From contig CAHJWK010000019.1 of NCBI GenBank assembly GCA_903642275.1, forward strand, positions 1 to 53,836: a stretch of DNA of 53,836 bases, read 5' to 3'. The notes below the pieces were generated by a model. That model saw only the letters and a list, made by a program, of their open reading frames with translations, ran no database searches and was not told the origin of the DNA. This stretch comes from Chitinophagaceae bacterium. GTDB taxonomy: Bacteria; Bacteroidota; Bacteroidia; Chitinophagales; Chitinophagaceae. Shown here piece after piece: positions 16,773 to 25,383 of this stretch (within the stretch, counting starts at the first letter, position 1; each line of letters begins with the position of its first letter). A program made the position numbers and the translations under genes.

Positions 16773-17507
16773 ATGAAAACTAAATTTCTACTCTTTATTG
16801 CTCTTTTTTTTGTGATTAATTATAAAACAATTGCGCAGGTTACTGATGAAGATGCTATAAGGCAAACTATAAAAATGGAAACAGATGCCAGATTAAAAGG
16901 CGATACAACTGCCTGGAAAAACTTTTTTGTACAGGATGAAAAAACAACATTCGGTTCCAGCGGCAGCGGTTACCAGTATAATTTAATTGGCTGGCAAAAT
17001 ATTAGCCCCCTGGCTGCAGATATTTACAATCAGCGTGACAGTACTAACAAATACAGGTTTGCAGATGCAAATTTTATAATTAATGAAAGCAGTAATCTTG
17101 CAACTATAGAGCATGACCGGCATTATATAGTCAGTAATGACACCCTAACATCGTCTCACGAATACATAACATTGGTTAAAGTAAATAATAGCTGGAAATT
17201 TGTTACATTTTTCACAGTTGACTTAGGGTCTTATACTAACGCAGATTCCGGCACCATAGAAAATAATCTAAATGCAACAGGCTATCAATTGCTGAACGCA
17301 AAGAAATATAATGATGCTATCGAAGTGCTTATGCTGAATGTAAAACTGTTTCCAAAATCGTGGAATGTATATGATAGTTTAGGTGAAGCTTATGCAGATA
17401 ACAAAAACAAAAGCGAAGCAATTAAGAATTATGAGATGTCAGTAAAAATTAATCCTAAAAATGATAGTGGCAGGCAAAAACTTGAAAAGCTGAAGAATAA
17501 CAACTGA
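16773..17507 (+). CDS. Secreted NTF2/SnoaL-like protein with TPR repeats
   Basis: A 244-residue protein. The ATG at 16773 gives a good signal peptide (ending KTIAQ, near residue 22); the frame is open further upstream only because it runs through the palindromic repeat. Residues about 25-145 look like an NTF2-fold domain (MKGDTTAW-like region, LATIEHDRHYIVSND, WKFVTFFTVD). Residues 155-240 form two TPR-type repeats (AKKYNDAIEVLMLNVKLFP; WNVYDSLGEAYADNKNKSE). It is likely periplasmic, with a binding or scaffold role; no active site can be named. Confidence 0.65.
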   Translation: MKTKFLLFIALFFVINYKTIAQVTDEDAIRQTIKMETDARLKGDTTAWKNFFVQDEKTTFGSSGSGYQYNLIGWQNISPLAADIYNQRDSTNKYRFADANFIINESSNLATIEHDRHYIVSNDTLTSSHEYITLVKVNNSWKFVTFFTVDLGSYTNADSGTIENNLNATGYQLLNAKKYNDAIEVLMLNVKLFPKSWNVYDSLGEAYADNKNKSEAIKNYEMSVKINPKNDSGRQKLEKLKNNN

Positions 17508-17652
17508 AAATTTATCTTTCTTGCTGTACTTTTTAAAATGATAGCAGGTAAGTGCTTTAAACTTAACCTGTATTTGTTCAATTAAAATTTCATTGCCTTT
17601 TGTCGTAGCGGTGTCTTCATTGCATAGCCATAAGCAAAGCTAAAACCCTGCG

Positions 17653-18324
17653 TTACTTTCCTTCATCATCATTCTCCTCATTTAACCATCCAGCCTGTTT
17701 GGCAAAAAGCAATAAGCAGGTAGTGTTGTGCGTGCCTGTTTTTTGTAATAGGTGGTTGCGGTAGTTCTCAGCGGTTCTTTTGCCAATAAACAAAGTATCT
17801 GCTATTTGTTTGGTGGTATAACCTTTTGCCAGCAGTGCCAGTTCCTGTTTTTCTCTTTTGGTTAATGGCGGCAGTTTGCTTTGCTGTTTGCGCTGTTGCT
17901 GTGCGCTGCGTATAAGCTGCATTTGTTCCTGCGTTATATACAGGCGGTGTTCCATCACTTCCTGCACGGTATGCAGTATGTGCGCAGCATCGTTTTGCCA
18001 GCTAAAAAACGCGGCTGCATTACTCATTAAAGCTTCAGTAGCATCCTGTTTGTTGCAGTCTGCGCCAAATAATATAACCGTATTGCCGGGGCGGTGTTGT
18101 GCAAGCTGTTCAAGGGCATTAAAGCCGTTAAGCGGTGGCAGGCAATGGTCAATAAAAATTATGTCGTAATAATTTGCGGCAGCAGCCTCTAAAAGTTTTT
18201 CTGTATCAGGCACCTGTTTAATGGTACACTGCATAAACCTGCTTATAAGCAACTTGTATAAGGTGTAACGCAGGTTGGATCTATGGTCTGCAATTAAAAA
18301 TGCAGCACGGTTGTAAAGGATCAT
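17653..18324 (-). CDS. LuxR/NarL-type response regulator
   Basis: A 223-residue two-domain regulator. The receiver domain covers residues 1-125, with the phospho-acceptor Asp in IIFIDHCLPPLNG near 60, although the usual N-terminal acidic pair is replaced by ADHRSN, so phosphorylation is uncertain. The DNA-binding domain covers 150-215 (LTKREKQELALLAKGYTTKQ, then IADTLFIGKRTAENYRNHL). No histidine kinase is adjacent. A 58-codon 3' fragment of this gene occurs at 13568-13743. The 562-base gap upstream (18325-18886) has no gene. Confidence 0.85.
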   Translation of the reverse strand: MILYNRAAFLIADHRSNLRYTLYKLLISRFMQCTIKQVPDTEKLLEAAAANYYDIIFIDHCLPPLNGFNALEQLAQHRPGNTVILFGADCNKQDATEALMSNAAAFFSWQNDAAHILHTVQEVMEHRLYITQEQMQLIRSAQQQRKQQSKLPPLTKREKQELALLAKGYTTKQIADTLFIGKRTAENYRNHLLQKTGTHNTTCLLLFAKQAGWLNEENDDEGK

Positions 18325-18704
18325 CAGCTTGGTTTAAGAATATTGGGTTATTAAATTAAGGATTTTAAATATTTCCCAAAAATTTGTTAGTGTACAGCAT
18401 TTTTGTTTTATAGCATAATCATTTTACAGGCTTATAAAACTGTCTTGTATAAACCGGGCATGTATTTATACAGCCTGTTTATCAAAAATGACGGATTGAT
18501 TAATACCCTTATAAATTAAACCACTCTTTGCCTGTGCATTTAAATATTAATGCCGGGTAATTACTGAATTGTACTAAAATGTTCCCTGAGGTACGGAATC
18601 AGCAGGTTTATGATAACCCGGCACAAGTTGATTGAACATAAAGCAATTACCTGTTTCCCTGTATATCTATTGCTTGCAGTGCATGGTTTAGAAAATATTG
18701 TGGC

Positions 18705-18769
18705 TGCATGTATGCAATTGTTTGCTGATAAAAATAAGAAAGTATTTCAAGTGCCTTGCATGCATGCAA
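18705..18769. promoter_or_regulatory. Two related palindromes upstream of alcohol dehydrogenase
   Basis: TGCATGTATGCA (18705-18716, near-perfect) and TTGCATGCATGCAA (18756-18769, perfect) have centres 52 bases apart, about five helical turns. They lie 120-180 bases before the alcohol dehydrogenase start and could be regulator sites. Part of this stretch is repeated near 21485. Confidence 0.35.
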
Positions 18770-18855
18770 AGCCGCCCCGGTTAACGATAGACTTTTAACC
18801 TGCCTTTCAATACTAAAATAATAAAAAGAAATTATTAAAACATCAATAGCCGCTA

Positions 18856-18863
18856 TAATTTTG
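18856..18863 (+). promoter_or_regulatory. -7 box (TAATTTTG) for alcohol dehydrogenase
   Basis: It fits TAnnTTTG and lies 23 bases before the ATG at 18887. The -33 TTG is not evident. Confidence 0.45.
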
Positions 18864-18886
18864 CACCTCACTTAAATTTTAAAATT

Positions 18887-19927
18887 ATGATTCAGTCAAA
18901 AGGATATGCGGCGCAAACCCCGGAAACAGATTTAGCGCCATGGAATTTTGAGCGCAGAGAAGTTGGTTCAAATGATATACAGATAGAAATATTATTCTGC
19001 GGTGTTTGCCATTCAGACCTGCACCAGATAAAAAATGAATGGTTTCCCGGAATATTCCCTATGGTGCCCGGGCATGAAATTGTTGGCAGAATAACTAAAG
19101 TGGGCGACCAGGTTAAAAACTTTAAGGTTGATGATCTTGCCGGCGTTGGCTGTTTGGTTGATTCCTGCCAGCATTGCGAAAACTGTAAGCAGGGGCTTGA
19201 ACAATACTGCCTGGAAGGCAACACAGCAACTTATAATGGAAAAGATAAAAATGGTGCGCCAACGTATGGCGGTTATTCAAACAACATTGTAGTGCGGGAA
19301 GAATTTGCACTGCACATTTCAGATAAGCTTAATCTTGCTGCAACAGCACCTTTGCTTTGTGCAGGCATTACAACATATTCACCGTTGCGCTACTGGAAAG
19401 TTGGCAAAGGCCATAAGCTTGCTGTTTTAGGCCTTGGTGGTTTAGGCCATATGGGCGTAAAATGGGGCGTGGCTTTTGGTGCTGATGTTACAGTGCTCAG
19501 CACATCGCCTTCAAAAGAACAGGCAGCCAAAGATTTGGGCGCGCATCATTTTGTGGTAACCTCAGATAAAGAACAGTTGGATGCAGTTAAAGGCTCATTT
19601 GATTTCATCCTTGATACCGTTTCTGCAGAACATGATATGAACCTGTATTTATCCTTACTTAAAACAAGCGGCACGCTTATATGTGTTGGCGTTCCCACAA
19701 AACCTTACGCCATACAACCTTTCTCGTTGTTGGCTGGCCGTAAAAATATTATGGGCTCAGGAATCGGGGGCATACCTGAAACTCAGGAAATGCTTGATTT
19801 TTGCGCCGAACATAATATCGTCTGTGATATTGAAATGATAGATATAAAAGATATTACGCCTTCCTATGAACGAATGGTAAAAGGTGATGTACGTTACCGG
19901 TTTGTAATTGACATGGCAACCTTATAG
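18887..19927 (+). CDS. Zinc-dependent NAD(P) alcohol dehydrogenase (YahK/CAD type)
   Basis: A 346-residue cytoplasmic medium-chain dehydrogenase. Catalytic zinc ligands are Cys38 (CGVCHSD) and His63-Glu64 (PGHEIVG), with a third Cys in the LLCAGITTYSP segment. The structural zinc site has Cys94, 97, 100 and 108 (DSCQHCENCKQGLEQYC). The Rossmann motif is GLGGLGHMGVK. The family reduces aldehydes with NADPH or oxidises primary alcohols. A paralogue is at 25384-26463. It is a single-gene unit with its own promoter box and terminator. Confidence 0.9.
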   Translation: MIQSKGYAAQTPETDLAPWNFERREVGSNDIQIEILFCGVCHSDLHQIKNEWFPGIFPMVPGHEIVGRITKVGDQVKNFKVDDLAGVGCLVDSCQHCENCKQGLEQYCLEGNTATYNGKDKNGAPTYGGYSNNIVVREEFALHISDKLNLAATAPLLCAGITTYSPLRYWKVGKGHKLAVLGLGGLGHMGVKWGVAFGADVTVLSTSPSKEQAAKDLGAHHFVVTSDKEQLDAVKGSFDFILDTVSAEHDMNLYLSLLKTSGTLICVGVPTKPYAIQPFSLLAGRKNIMGSGIGGIPETQEMLDFCAEHNIVCDIEMIDIKDITPSYERMVKGDVRYRFVIDMATL

Positions 19928-19953
19928 CCACGATAATCTTAGATAATTACTTT

Positions 19954-19987
19954 AACAGCGAAACTTAAACTTCGCTGTTTTTGTTTT
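19954..19987 (+). terminator. Terminator of the alcohol dehydrogenase gene
   Basis: A perfect 9-bp stem (AACAGCGAA / TTCGCTGTT) with an 8-base loop is followed by TTTGTTTT. The 218-base gap after the gene holds nothing else. Confidence 0.8.
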
Positions 19988-20145
19988 AGTGTATAGAGCT
20001 ACCGTCATTATAATCAAATTATAAACGCAAATTGAAATATTGCAACAAATAAATTCTTGATTAGCAATCAGCAAAGACATAAATCTACAGAACAAAAGTG
20101 TAACCTACCAAATCATTATTCTTATCATCAATCTATAAAACAGAA

Positions 20146-21489
20146 TTATTTTTTCTGAAGTGTAATAGCTTCCAAGGCATCTATAAAATTGTGAATTTTA
20201 TCTGTATGCGCATCCTCCTGCCATCCACCACGACAAGCATATCCTGCCTGTTCGCAGGGGCATCCATCATCATTAAGTGCATAGGTTACAAAATTAAGCG
20301 CCTGTATGCCCAAGCTCTTATATTCATCTGAGCCCGTTGCAGCCGTGTACATAATAAGCACAGCGCCATACGTTGACAAGATACCGCTCCATGGGTCTTT
20401 ATCATGATCCTGTTCCCCGCAAATAGTTACACCTTGGCGAATTCCCGTGAAATTTTTATTTACAAATTCAATCAGGTCATATGCATATTTCTGCCAGGCT
20501 GTATCTAACTTTTCTTTTTTTTCTAAAAGATAACGCGCCATATTTAGCGGCGCCCATGCAGTACGATCATTTGCTTCATCATGATCTTCAAAAAAGTTCT
20601 CCCAAAGCTTCCCTTCCTTAGATAAATCCGGCAGTTGATAATCCCGTATCCATATCCATAATTGTTTACGGGAACTATCAAATTCAGCATAACCCATGTC
20701 ATGCAATACATCAAACAAACGCAGGATATACACCATATTTCCGGATGTAGTACCACGTTCTTCACCGGTACGGTAATCTGCCCTGAATGGCCATGGTGAT
20801 TTTACTGAATCACCCTGTATCATATTTGCTTTAAGTACAGTAGCATTATGCACTGCCTGGTCCAGGTATTGTTTATTTTTTGTCTGTTGATATAGCAATA
20901 GAAGTGCATAGCCGGCCAGGCCTCCTTTATCCGGTTCAATTTCAAAAGGCCGGTCGCCCTGTGTTCCGCAATTTACAGGTTGCGGAAACAAATCTCTTAT
21001 ACCTGTTGAACGTGTAAAACCAGGATAGCGGCCTTCGTTTGGTGTATTGCTTTCTTTAACCAGGTAATCACCCATACTGATTGCCTGCGCTAATACTTTT
21101 TCATTCCTGCTGCCTTCAAATTTATAATATTTCAGGTAAGATATAATGCCCATACCATTTTGTGTGGCAGGTATAAAATCTTTACGTTTTGGGTCAGGCT
21201 GGTAATTGCCATCCATAAAGGTTATGCATACAAAATTGGGGTACCCATGCTCAACCGGGCTTTTTAAATACCATTGCATTTCTTTGCTTATAACATCCTG
21301 CCATGGCATCCATGGTAACAGCATTCCTTTATTATCATATAAAGCTGTATGATTGCCTATCATTACCTGGTGGTTTGAAGCAAGAGCTTTGTTTTTGTCC
21401 TGGGCTGTAACGTTCAACACAACACTATAACAAAGGATAAACGTTATTAGCTTTTTAATTATCGTCCTGAAAAACATATTGATTGGCAT
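20146..21489 (-). CDS. Secreted alpha/alpha-barrel protein, glycosidase- or lyase-like
   Basis: A 447-residue protein with a signal peptide at residues about 8-29 (ending NVTAQ). The rest shows repeated helix pairs of an (alpha/alpha)6 barrel, with aromatic and acidic patches typical of carbohydrate-active enzymes: GMGIISYLKYYKFEGSRNEK, GGLAGYALLLLYQQTKNKQY, FFEDHDEANDRTAWAPLN. The last 40 residues have a Cys-rich piece (CPCEQAGYACRGGWQEDAH). I do not recognise a named GH or PL family; catalytic residues cannot be fixed. It probably acts on sugars in the periplasm. Confidence 0.55.
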   Translation of the reverse strand: MPINMFFRTIIKKLITFILCYSVVLNVTAQDKNKALASNHQVMIGNHTALYDNKGMLLPWMPWQDVISKEMQWYLKSPVEHGYPNFVCITFMDGNYQPDPKRKDFIPATQNGMGIISYLKYYKFEGSRNEKVLAQAISMGDYLVKESNTPNEGRYPGFTRSTGIRDLFPQPVNCGTQGDRPFEIEPDKGGLAGYALLLLYQQTKNKQYLDQAVHNATVLKANMIQGDSVKSPWPFRADYRTGEERGTTSGNMVYILRLFDVLHDMGYAEFDSSRKQLWIWIRDYQLPDLSKEGKLWENFFEDHDEANDRTAWAPLNMARYLLEKKEKLDTAWQKYAYDLIEFVNKNFTGIRQGVTICGEQDHDKDPWSGILSTYGAVLIMYTAATGSDEYKSLGIQALNFVTYALNDDGCPCEQAGYACRGGWQEDAHTDKIHNFIDALEAITLQKK

Positions 21490-21732
21490 ATATGCAATTG
21501 TTTATTATAAAATTAAGAAAGTATCACATATGTATGAATGCATATTAAATTGCCTTGTATTTACTTAATTATTGACTAAGTTTTTGTTTGGCTCCCTTGC
21601 ATATGCTGATAATGCATTGAAATGTCTTTTATCAATCCTAATGTATAAACTTAACCAACTACAGGCTTGAATAAAGCAGCGCCTGAATATATTATCTTCA
21701 TGTGCTATTTATATTTCCATTTACATGCTAAA

Positions 21733-21740
21733 TATATTTG
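21733..21740 (+). promoter_or_regulatory. -7 box (TATATTTG) that sets the antiporter start
   Basis: It fits TAnnTTTG. It lies downstream of the first possible ATG (21725) and 36 bases before the ATG at 21776, so it argues for the later start. Confidence 0.45.
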
Positions 21741-21775
21741 TTGTTTCCTATTGCTTAAATCATATTTACTTAATT

Positions 21776-23356
21776 ATGCATGAACAGTTACCTTTTTTGT
21801 TGGCGCTTGTGGCTGCCATTGTGCTGATAGAGATGCTGGCAACAAAAATGCGGATTGCCTACCCGGTGCTACTGGTAGTAGCAGGATTGTTCATTAGCTT
21901 TATACCTGGTTTACCTAAAGTGCAGGTAAACCCAAACATGATATTTTTTATTTTTTTGCCGCCGCTTTTATTTGAAGCAGCGTGGAACATTTCATTCAAA
22001 GAAATGAAAAAATGGTGGCGCATCATTGGCAGTTTTGCCTTCCTGGTGGTGCTTTTTTCCGCTTTTGCCGTAGCTGTATTGACTAACTATTTTATCCCGG
22101 GTTTTACACTGGCCTTAGGTTTTTTGCTTGGCGGCATAGTATCTCCGCCAGACGCTGTTAGCACAGGAGCCATTATGAAATTTGTAAAAATTCCCAAGAC
22201 CACCGCTGCCATTTTGGAAGGCGAAAGCTTATTGAATGATGCGTCATCACTCATTATTTTCAGATTTGCATTGGTGGCTGTGGGCACAGGCCAGTTTATT
22301 TTTCACCAGGCATTAGTAAGTTTTTCATGGATGGTGGCAGGTGGTATTGGCATCGGTTTAGTTTTTGGATGGATATTTATGCAGGCGCATAAACGACTGC
22401 CTACTGATGCTCCTTCAGACATCGCCTTTACTTTAATTGAACCTTACTTTCTTTATTGGATTGCCGAACAGTTACACAGTTCAGGTGTATTAGCTGTTGT
22501 AACCGGAGGATTGTTTTTAGCCAACAGGCGACTTGTGTTTTTATCCAGTGCCAGTCGTGTGCGAGGTTATAGTTTTTGGGAAGCTTTTGTATTTATTCTG
22601 AATGGAATTGTATTTATGCTTATCGGCCTGCAATTACCGCATGTAATAGCAGGGCTTCATGCAAATGGTATTCCGCTTAGCACAGCCATTAAGTATGGTG
22701 TTTTGGTGACTATAATTTTAGTAGCGGCAAGAATTATCAGTTCCTACGTTGCACTTGTATCAACAATGATTTTCAGGCCCAGTGTAACGTCCAGCAGGGA
22801 AAACCGGGGCAGAATGTGGCGTGTACCACTCTTACTGGGATGGACGGGTATGCGCGGCGTTGTATCACTGGCGGCTGCATTAGCCATTCCACTAACACTG
22901 CAGAACGGCGAACCTTTCCCTTACAGAAACTTAATTCTCTTTATAACATTTGTGGTTATCCTGTTAACACTGCTTCTCCAGGGACTTACACTACCGTATT
23001 TAATCAAGCGGTATAAATTTTTTGAGAATCCTGCTGAATTATCAGAGGACGAAACAAAACTGAAAATAAGAAATGAGTTAGCCGTTTATACGGTAAGATT
23101 ATTAAAAGAAAAGCAGGGAAAAGGTTTGTTTAAAGATGCTCATTTGTTACGTATGGTTGACCAGTGGGAAAATAAAATTAAACAGCCTGAAAACTTTAAG
23201 ATGAGTGCAGAGGCGAAACGGCATTATCTTGAAGTACTGGAAACACAGCGGAAATTTTTAGCAGGATTGAATAAAGATGCAGAATTAGATGAAAATTGTA
23301 TCCGCGACCAGGTTTTCCAGATTGATCTTGAAGAAGAGCGGATTAAATTGCTTTAA
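21776..23356 (+). CDS. CPA1 family Na+/H+ antiporter
   Basis: A 526-residue inner-membrane transporter. I place the start at 21776 (MHEQLPFLLALVAAIVLIEM), since the 17-residue longer form begins upstream of a promoter-like box and has no family match. About 12 hydrophobic helices fill residues 5-415. The ion-binding core is visible in the PPDAVSTGAIMKF and EGESLLNDASSLIIF segments, and WTGMRGVVSLAAALAIPL marks a later helix. Residues 420-526 form a soluble helical tail (LYTVRLLKEKQ-like). It exchanges Na+ or K+ for protons. It stands alone and converges on the next gene. Confidence 0.88.
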   Translation: MHEQLPFLLALVAAIVLIEMLATKMRIAYPVLLVVAGLFISFIPGLPKVQVNPNMIFFIFLPPLLFEAAWNISFKEMKKWWRIIGSFAFLVVLFSAFAVAVLTNYFIPGFTLALGFLLGGIVSPPDAVSTGAIMKFVKIPKTTAAILEGESLLNDASSLIIFRFALVAVGTGQFIFHQALVSFSWMVAGGIGIGLVFGWIFMQAHKRLPTDAPSDIAFTLIEPYFLYWIAEQLHSSGVLAVVTGGLFLANRRLVFLSSASRVRGYSFWEAFVFILNGIVFMLIGLQLPHVIAGLHANGIPLSTAIKYGVLVTIILVAARIISSYVALVSTMIFRPSVTSSRENRGRMWRVPLLLGWTGMRGVVSLAAALAIPLTLQNGEPFPYRNLILFITFVVILLTLLLQGLTLPYLIKRYKFFENPAELSEDETKLKIRNELAVYTVRLLKEKQGKGLFKDAHLLRMVDQWENKIKQPENFKMSAEAKRHYLEVLETQRKFLAGLNKDAELDENCIRDQVFQIDLEEERIKLL

Positions 23357-23385
23357 TAGTAAGTTGCTGCCGGTTAAGTTTGAGA

Positions 23386-24111
23386 TTATTTACCCATTAA
23401 TTTTTTACCAAGGGTTTGAATTTCTACGGGTGTTTTACTCTTCCCGTCCCCACTATGCACAAAATAAAATATCTTTAAATGATTATTCTTCATACCTACA
23501 TACCTTTTCACCGTTTTAGTTCCATCATACGACTTTGCCATTCTTGTTGTTACCGGTATTTCAAGGCCATTTGCCAATGCCAATGATAATTCAATTTCAT
23601 TGTCGTTGTTTCTTGCATCTGCAAAAATTGCCGCAAATTCTTTCCCATTATCAATATTTGTTACGTAAGCTATATCACCTAACCTTATTCCTTTGTACCT
23701 CCAACCCGGGCTTATAGCAATGTAAGGAATGGTTTCAGCATCTGCATAACGATCAGGGTTTCCTTCAGTTTTTGTTTTATCATATACTGTAGTTTGAGAA
23801 ACAAAATAGCCATCAGGGGTAATATAACCTTCATAGAAAGTTTTATCCGCAGACAACTTTTTGGCAATGCCGTAGCCCCTGTTATCTGTTTTTGCAAAAT
23901 GATTTTGCGTTGCCTCAGCCTGGCTTATACCGCCATTCAGGTTGTTGTCTATGCCTTCATTATTTGGATGATAAGCGTGTTTTGCTCCATCAAGGTCTAA
24001 TGCAAGTTTGGTGGTGAGCACAAATTTACCTGAGTCAGCAATTATTGTTTGAGAATATAATTTATGAACGCATAGTAAAAAAAGGAAAGACAGGCTTAAT
24101 ATAACTTTCAT
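23386..24111 (-). CDS. Secreted GH75-like (chitosanase fold) protein
   Basis: A 241-residue protein. The ATG at 24111 gives a clean signal peptide (MKVILSLSFLFLLCVHKLYS, then Q); the ORF's earlier ATG adds six residues. The body has motifs reminiscent of glycoside hydrolase family 75: an Asp-rich start (LALDLDGAKHAYHPNNEG), ETIPYIAISPGW, IRLGDIAYVTN and AAIFADARNNDNEIELSLA. GH75 enzymes cleave chitosan, but catalytic residues are not certain here. It converges on the antiporter gene, 30 bases away. An immunity-like or binding role is possible. Confidence 0.55.
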   Translation of the reverse strand: MKVILSLSFLFLLCVHKLYSQTIIADSGKFVLTTKLALDLDGAKHAYHPNNEGIDNNLNGGISQAEATQNHFAKTDNRGYGIAKKLSADKTFYEGYITPDGYFVSQTTVYDKTKTEGNPDRYADAETIPYIAISPGWRYKGIRLGDIAYVTNIDNGKEFAAIFADARNNDNEIELSLALANGLEIPVTTRMAKSYDGTKTVKRYVGMKNNHLKIFYFVHSGDGKSKTPVEIQTLGKKLMGK

Positions 24112-24380
24112 AGCAGGTGTTTTAGACAATGAAGTTAAATTAATTTTAAAAGTTGGGTTGGATTGATTTCGACATATTAACCTTTTAAATTTTACGTGAT
24201 TAAAACATTACAACAGATGGCTTAATACCGTTGTCCGGGCAGGCGGCGCAACAACAGGTTTTCTATCATTTGAATATTATAGTATCAATAATTTTTAATC
24301 AGTATAAAATATATATAAATGTGTTTGTGGGCTGGCATAATTATCGTTTGCACTTAAACATAACTTATAAAAATAATTGT

Positions 24381-25181
24381 ATGAAATCAAACAAAAATTA
24401 TGTGTTGATCACAGGTGGCACCAGCGGAATTGGATTTGAGTTATCAAAGCTGTTTGCGAAAGATGGATATAATTTAATTCTTGTTGCCAGGAACGAAAAT
24501 GAACTGAAGAAAGTCAGCGATGAGTTGCAACAACAAAATGATATAGATGTTGTAACAATATCAAAAGATCTTTTTTATCCCGGAAATGCATTTGAGTTAT
24601 ATGATGAGGTGAAAGCCAAAAATTATGCAGTAGAAATTTTAGTGAATGACGCCGGACAAGGTTTGTATGGCGAATTTGCAGATACGGATATACAAAAAGA
24701 AATTGACATCATTAATTTAAACATAACAAGTCTTGTTGTGATTACCAAGCAATTTGTAAAAGACATGAAAAAAAGAGGCAGTGGCAAAATATTACAACTT
24801 GCTTCTGTTGCCAGTAAAATTCCCGGCCCGTTTCAGTCGGTATATCATGGTACAAAGGCTTTTGTATTATCCTTTACTGAAGCTATAAGAAATGAATTGA
24901 AAGATACTGGTGTAACTATAACTGCATTAATGCCTGGCGCAACAGATACTGATTTCTTTAATAAAGCAGATATGCAGAATGCAAAAATTGTTCAGGAAGG
25001 CAAACTTGCACCAGCAGCTGATGTTGCAAAAGACGGTTACAAAGCTTTAATGGCCGGTGATGATAAAGTTGTTTCTGGCTTTATGAATAAAGTGCAGGTA
25101 GCCATGAGCAATATTTCTCCGGATGAAACGGTTGCCAAAATGGTACATAAACAACAGGAGCCGGTTAATTCAGATAAGTAA
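24381..25181 (+). CDS. Short-chain dehydrogenase/reductase
   Basis: A 266-residue classical SDR. I chose the ATG at 24381 because it sits just before the cofactor site TGGTSGIG (residues 11-18); the frame upstream is noise. NDAG marks strand 4, the catalytic Ser is in LASVASK, and the YxxxK pair is in VYHGTKAF. The motif RNENEL after strand 2 suggests NADP preference. It reduces or oxidises a small alcohol or ketone; the substrate is unknown. It stands alone and has a terminator behind it. Confidence 0.9.
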   Translation: MKSNKNYVLITGGTSGIGFELSKLFAKDGYNLILVARNENELKKVSDELQQQNDIDVVTISKDLFYPGNAFELYDEVKAKNYAVEILVNDAGQGLYGEFADTDIQKEIDIINLNITSLVVITKQFVKDMKKRGSGKILQLASVASKIPGPFQSVYHGTKAFVLSFTEAIRNELKDTGVTITALMPGATDTDFFNKADMQNAKIVQEGKLAPAADVAKDGYKALMAGDDKVVSGFMNKVQVAMSNISPDETVAKMVHKQQEPVNSDK

Positions 25182-25252
25182 TTATTAAAATTTAGTTTAT
25201 TATTCTCTCTATCAGAATATTCTTATTATTAGTTTAGAATGAAACATAAAAT

Positions 25253-25288
25253 AAAGCAGGAATTGTTTAAAAACTATACCTGCTTTTT
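25253..25288 (+). terminator. Terminator of the SDR gene
   Basis: AAAGCAGG pairs with CCTGCTTT, followed by TT. It lies between the SDR gene and the convergent alcohol dehydrogenase and may serve both. Confidence 0.65.
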
Positions 25289-25383
25289 ATAACCCGTTTA
25301 AAAATTGCTTCTACGCGTGCTTTGGAGTTATTGTATCCTTTTACTAATTACCACTTAGAATATAGAGCTGGTAATACATTTTT

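Noticed and set aside
18610-18871. Short frames in the gap before the alcohol dehydrogenase
   Set aside because: They overlap each other on opposite strands, match no known family and cross the palindromes.
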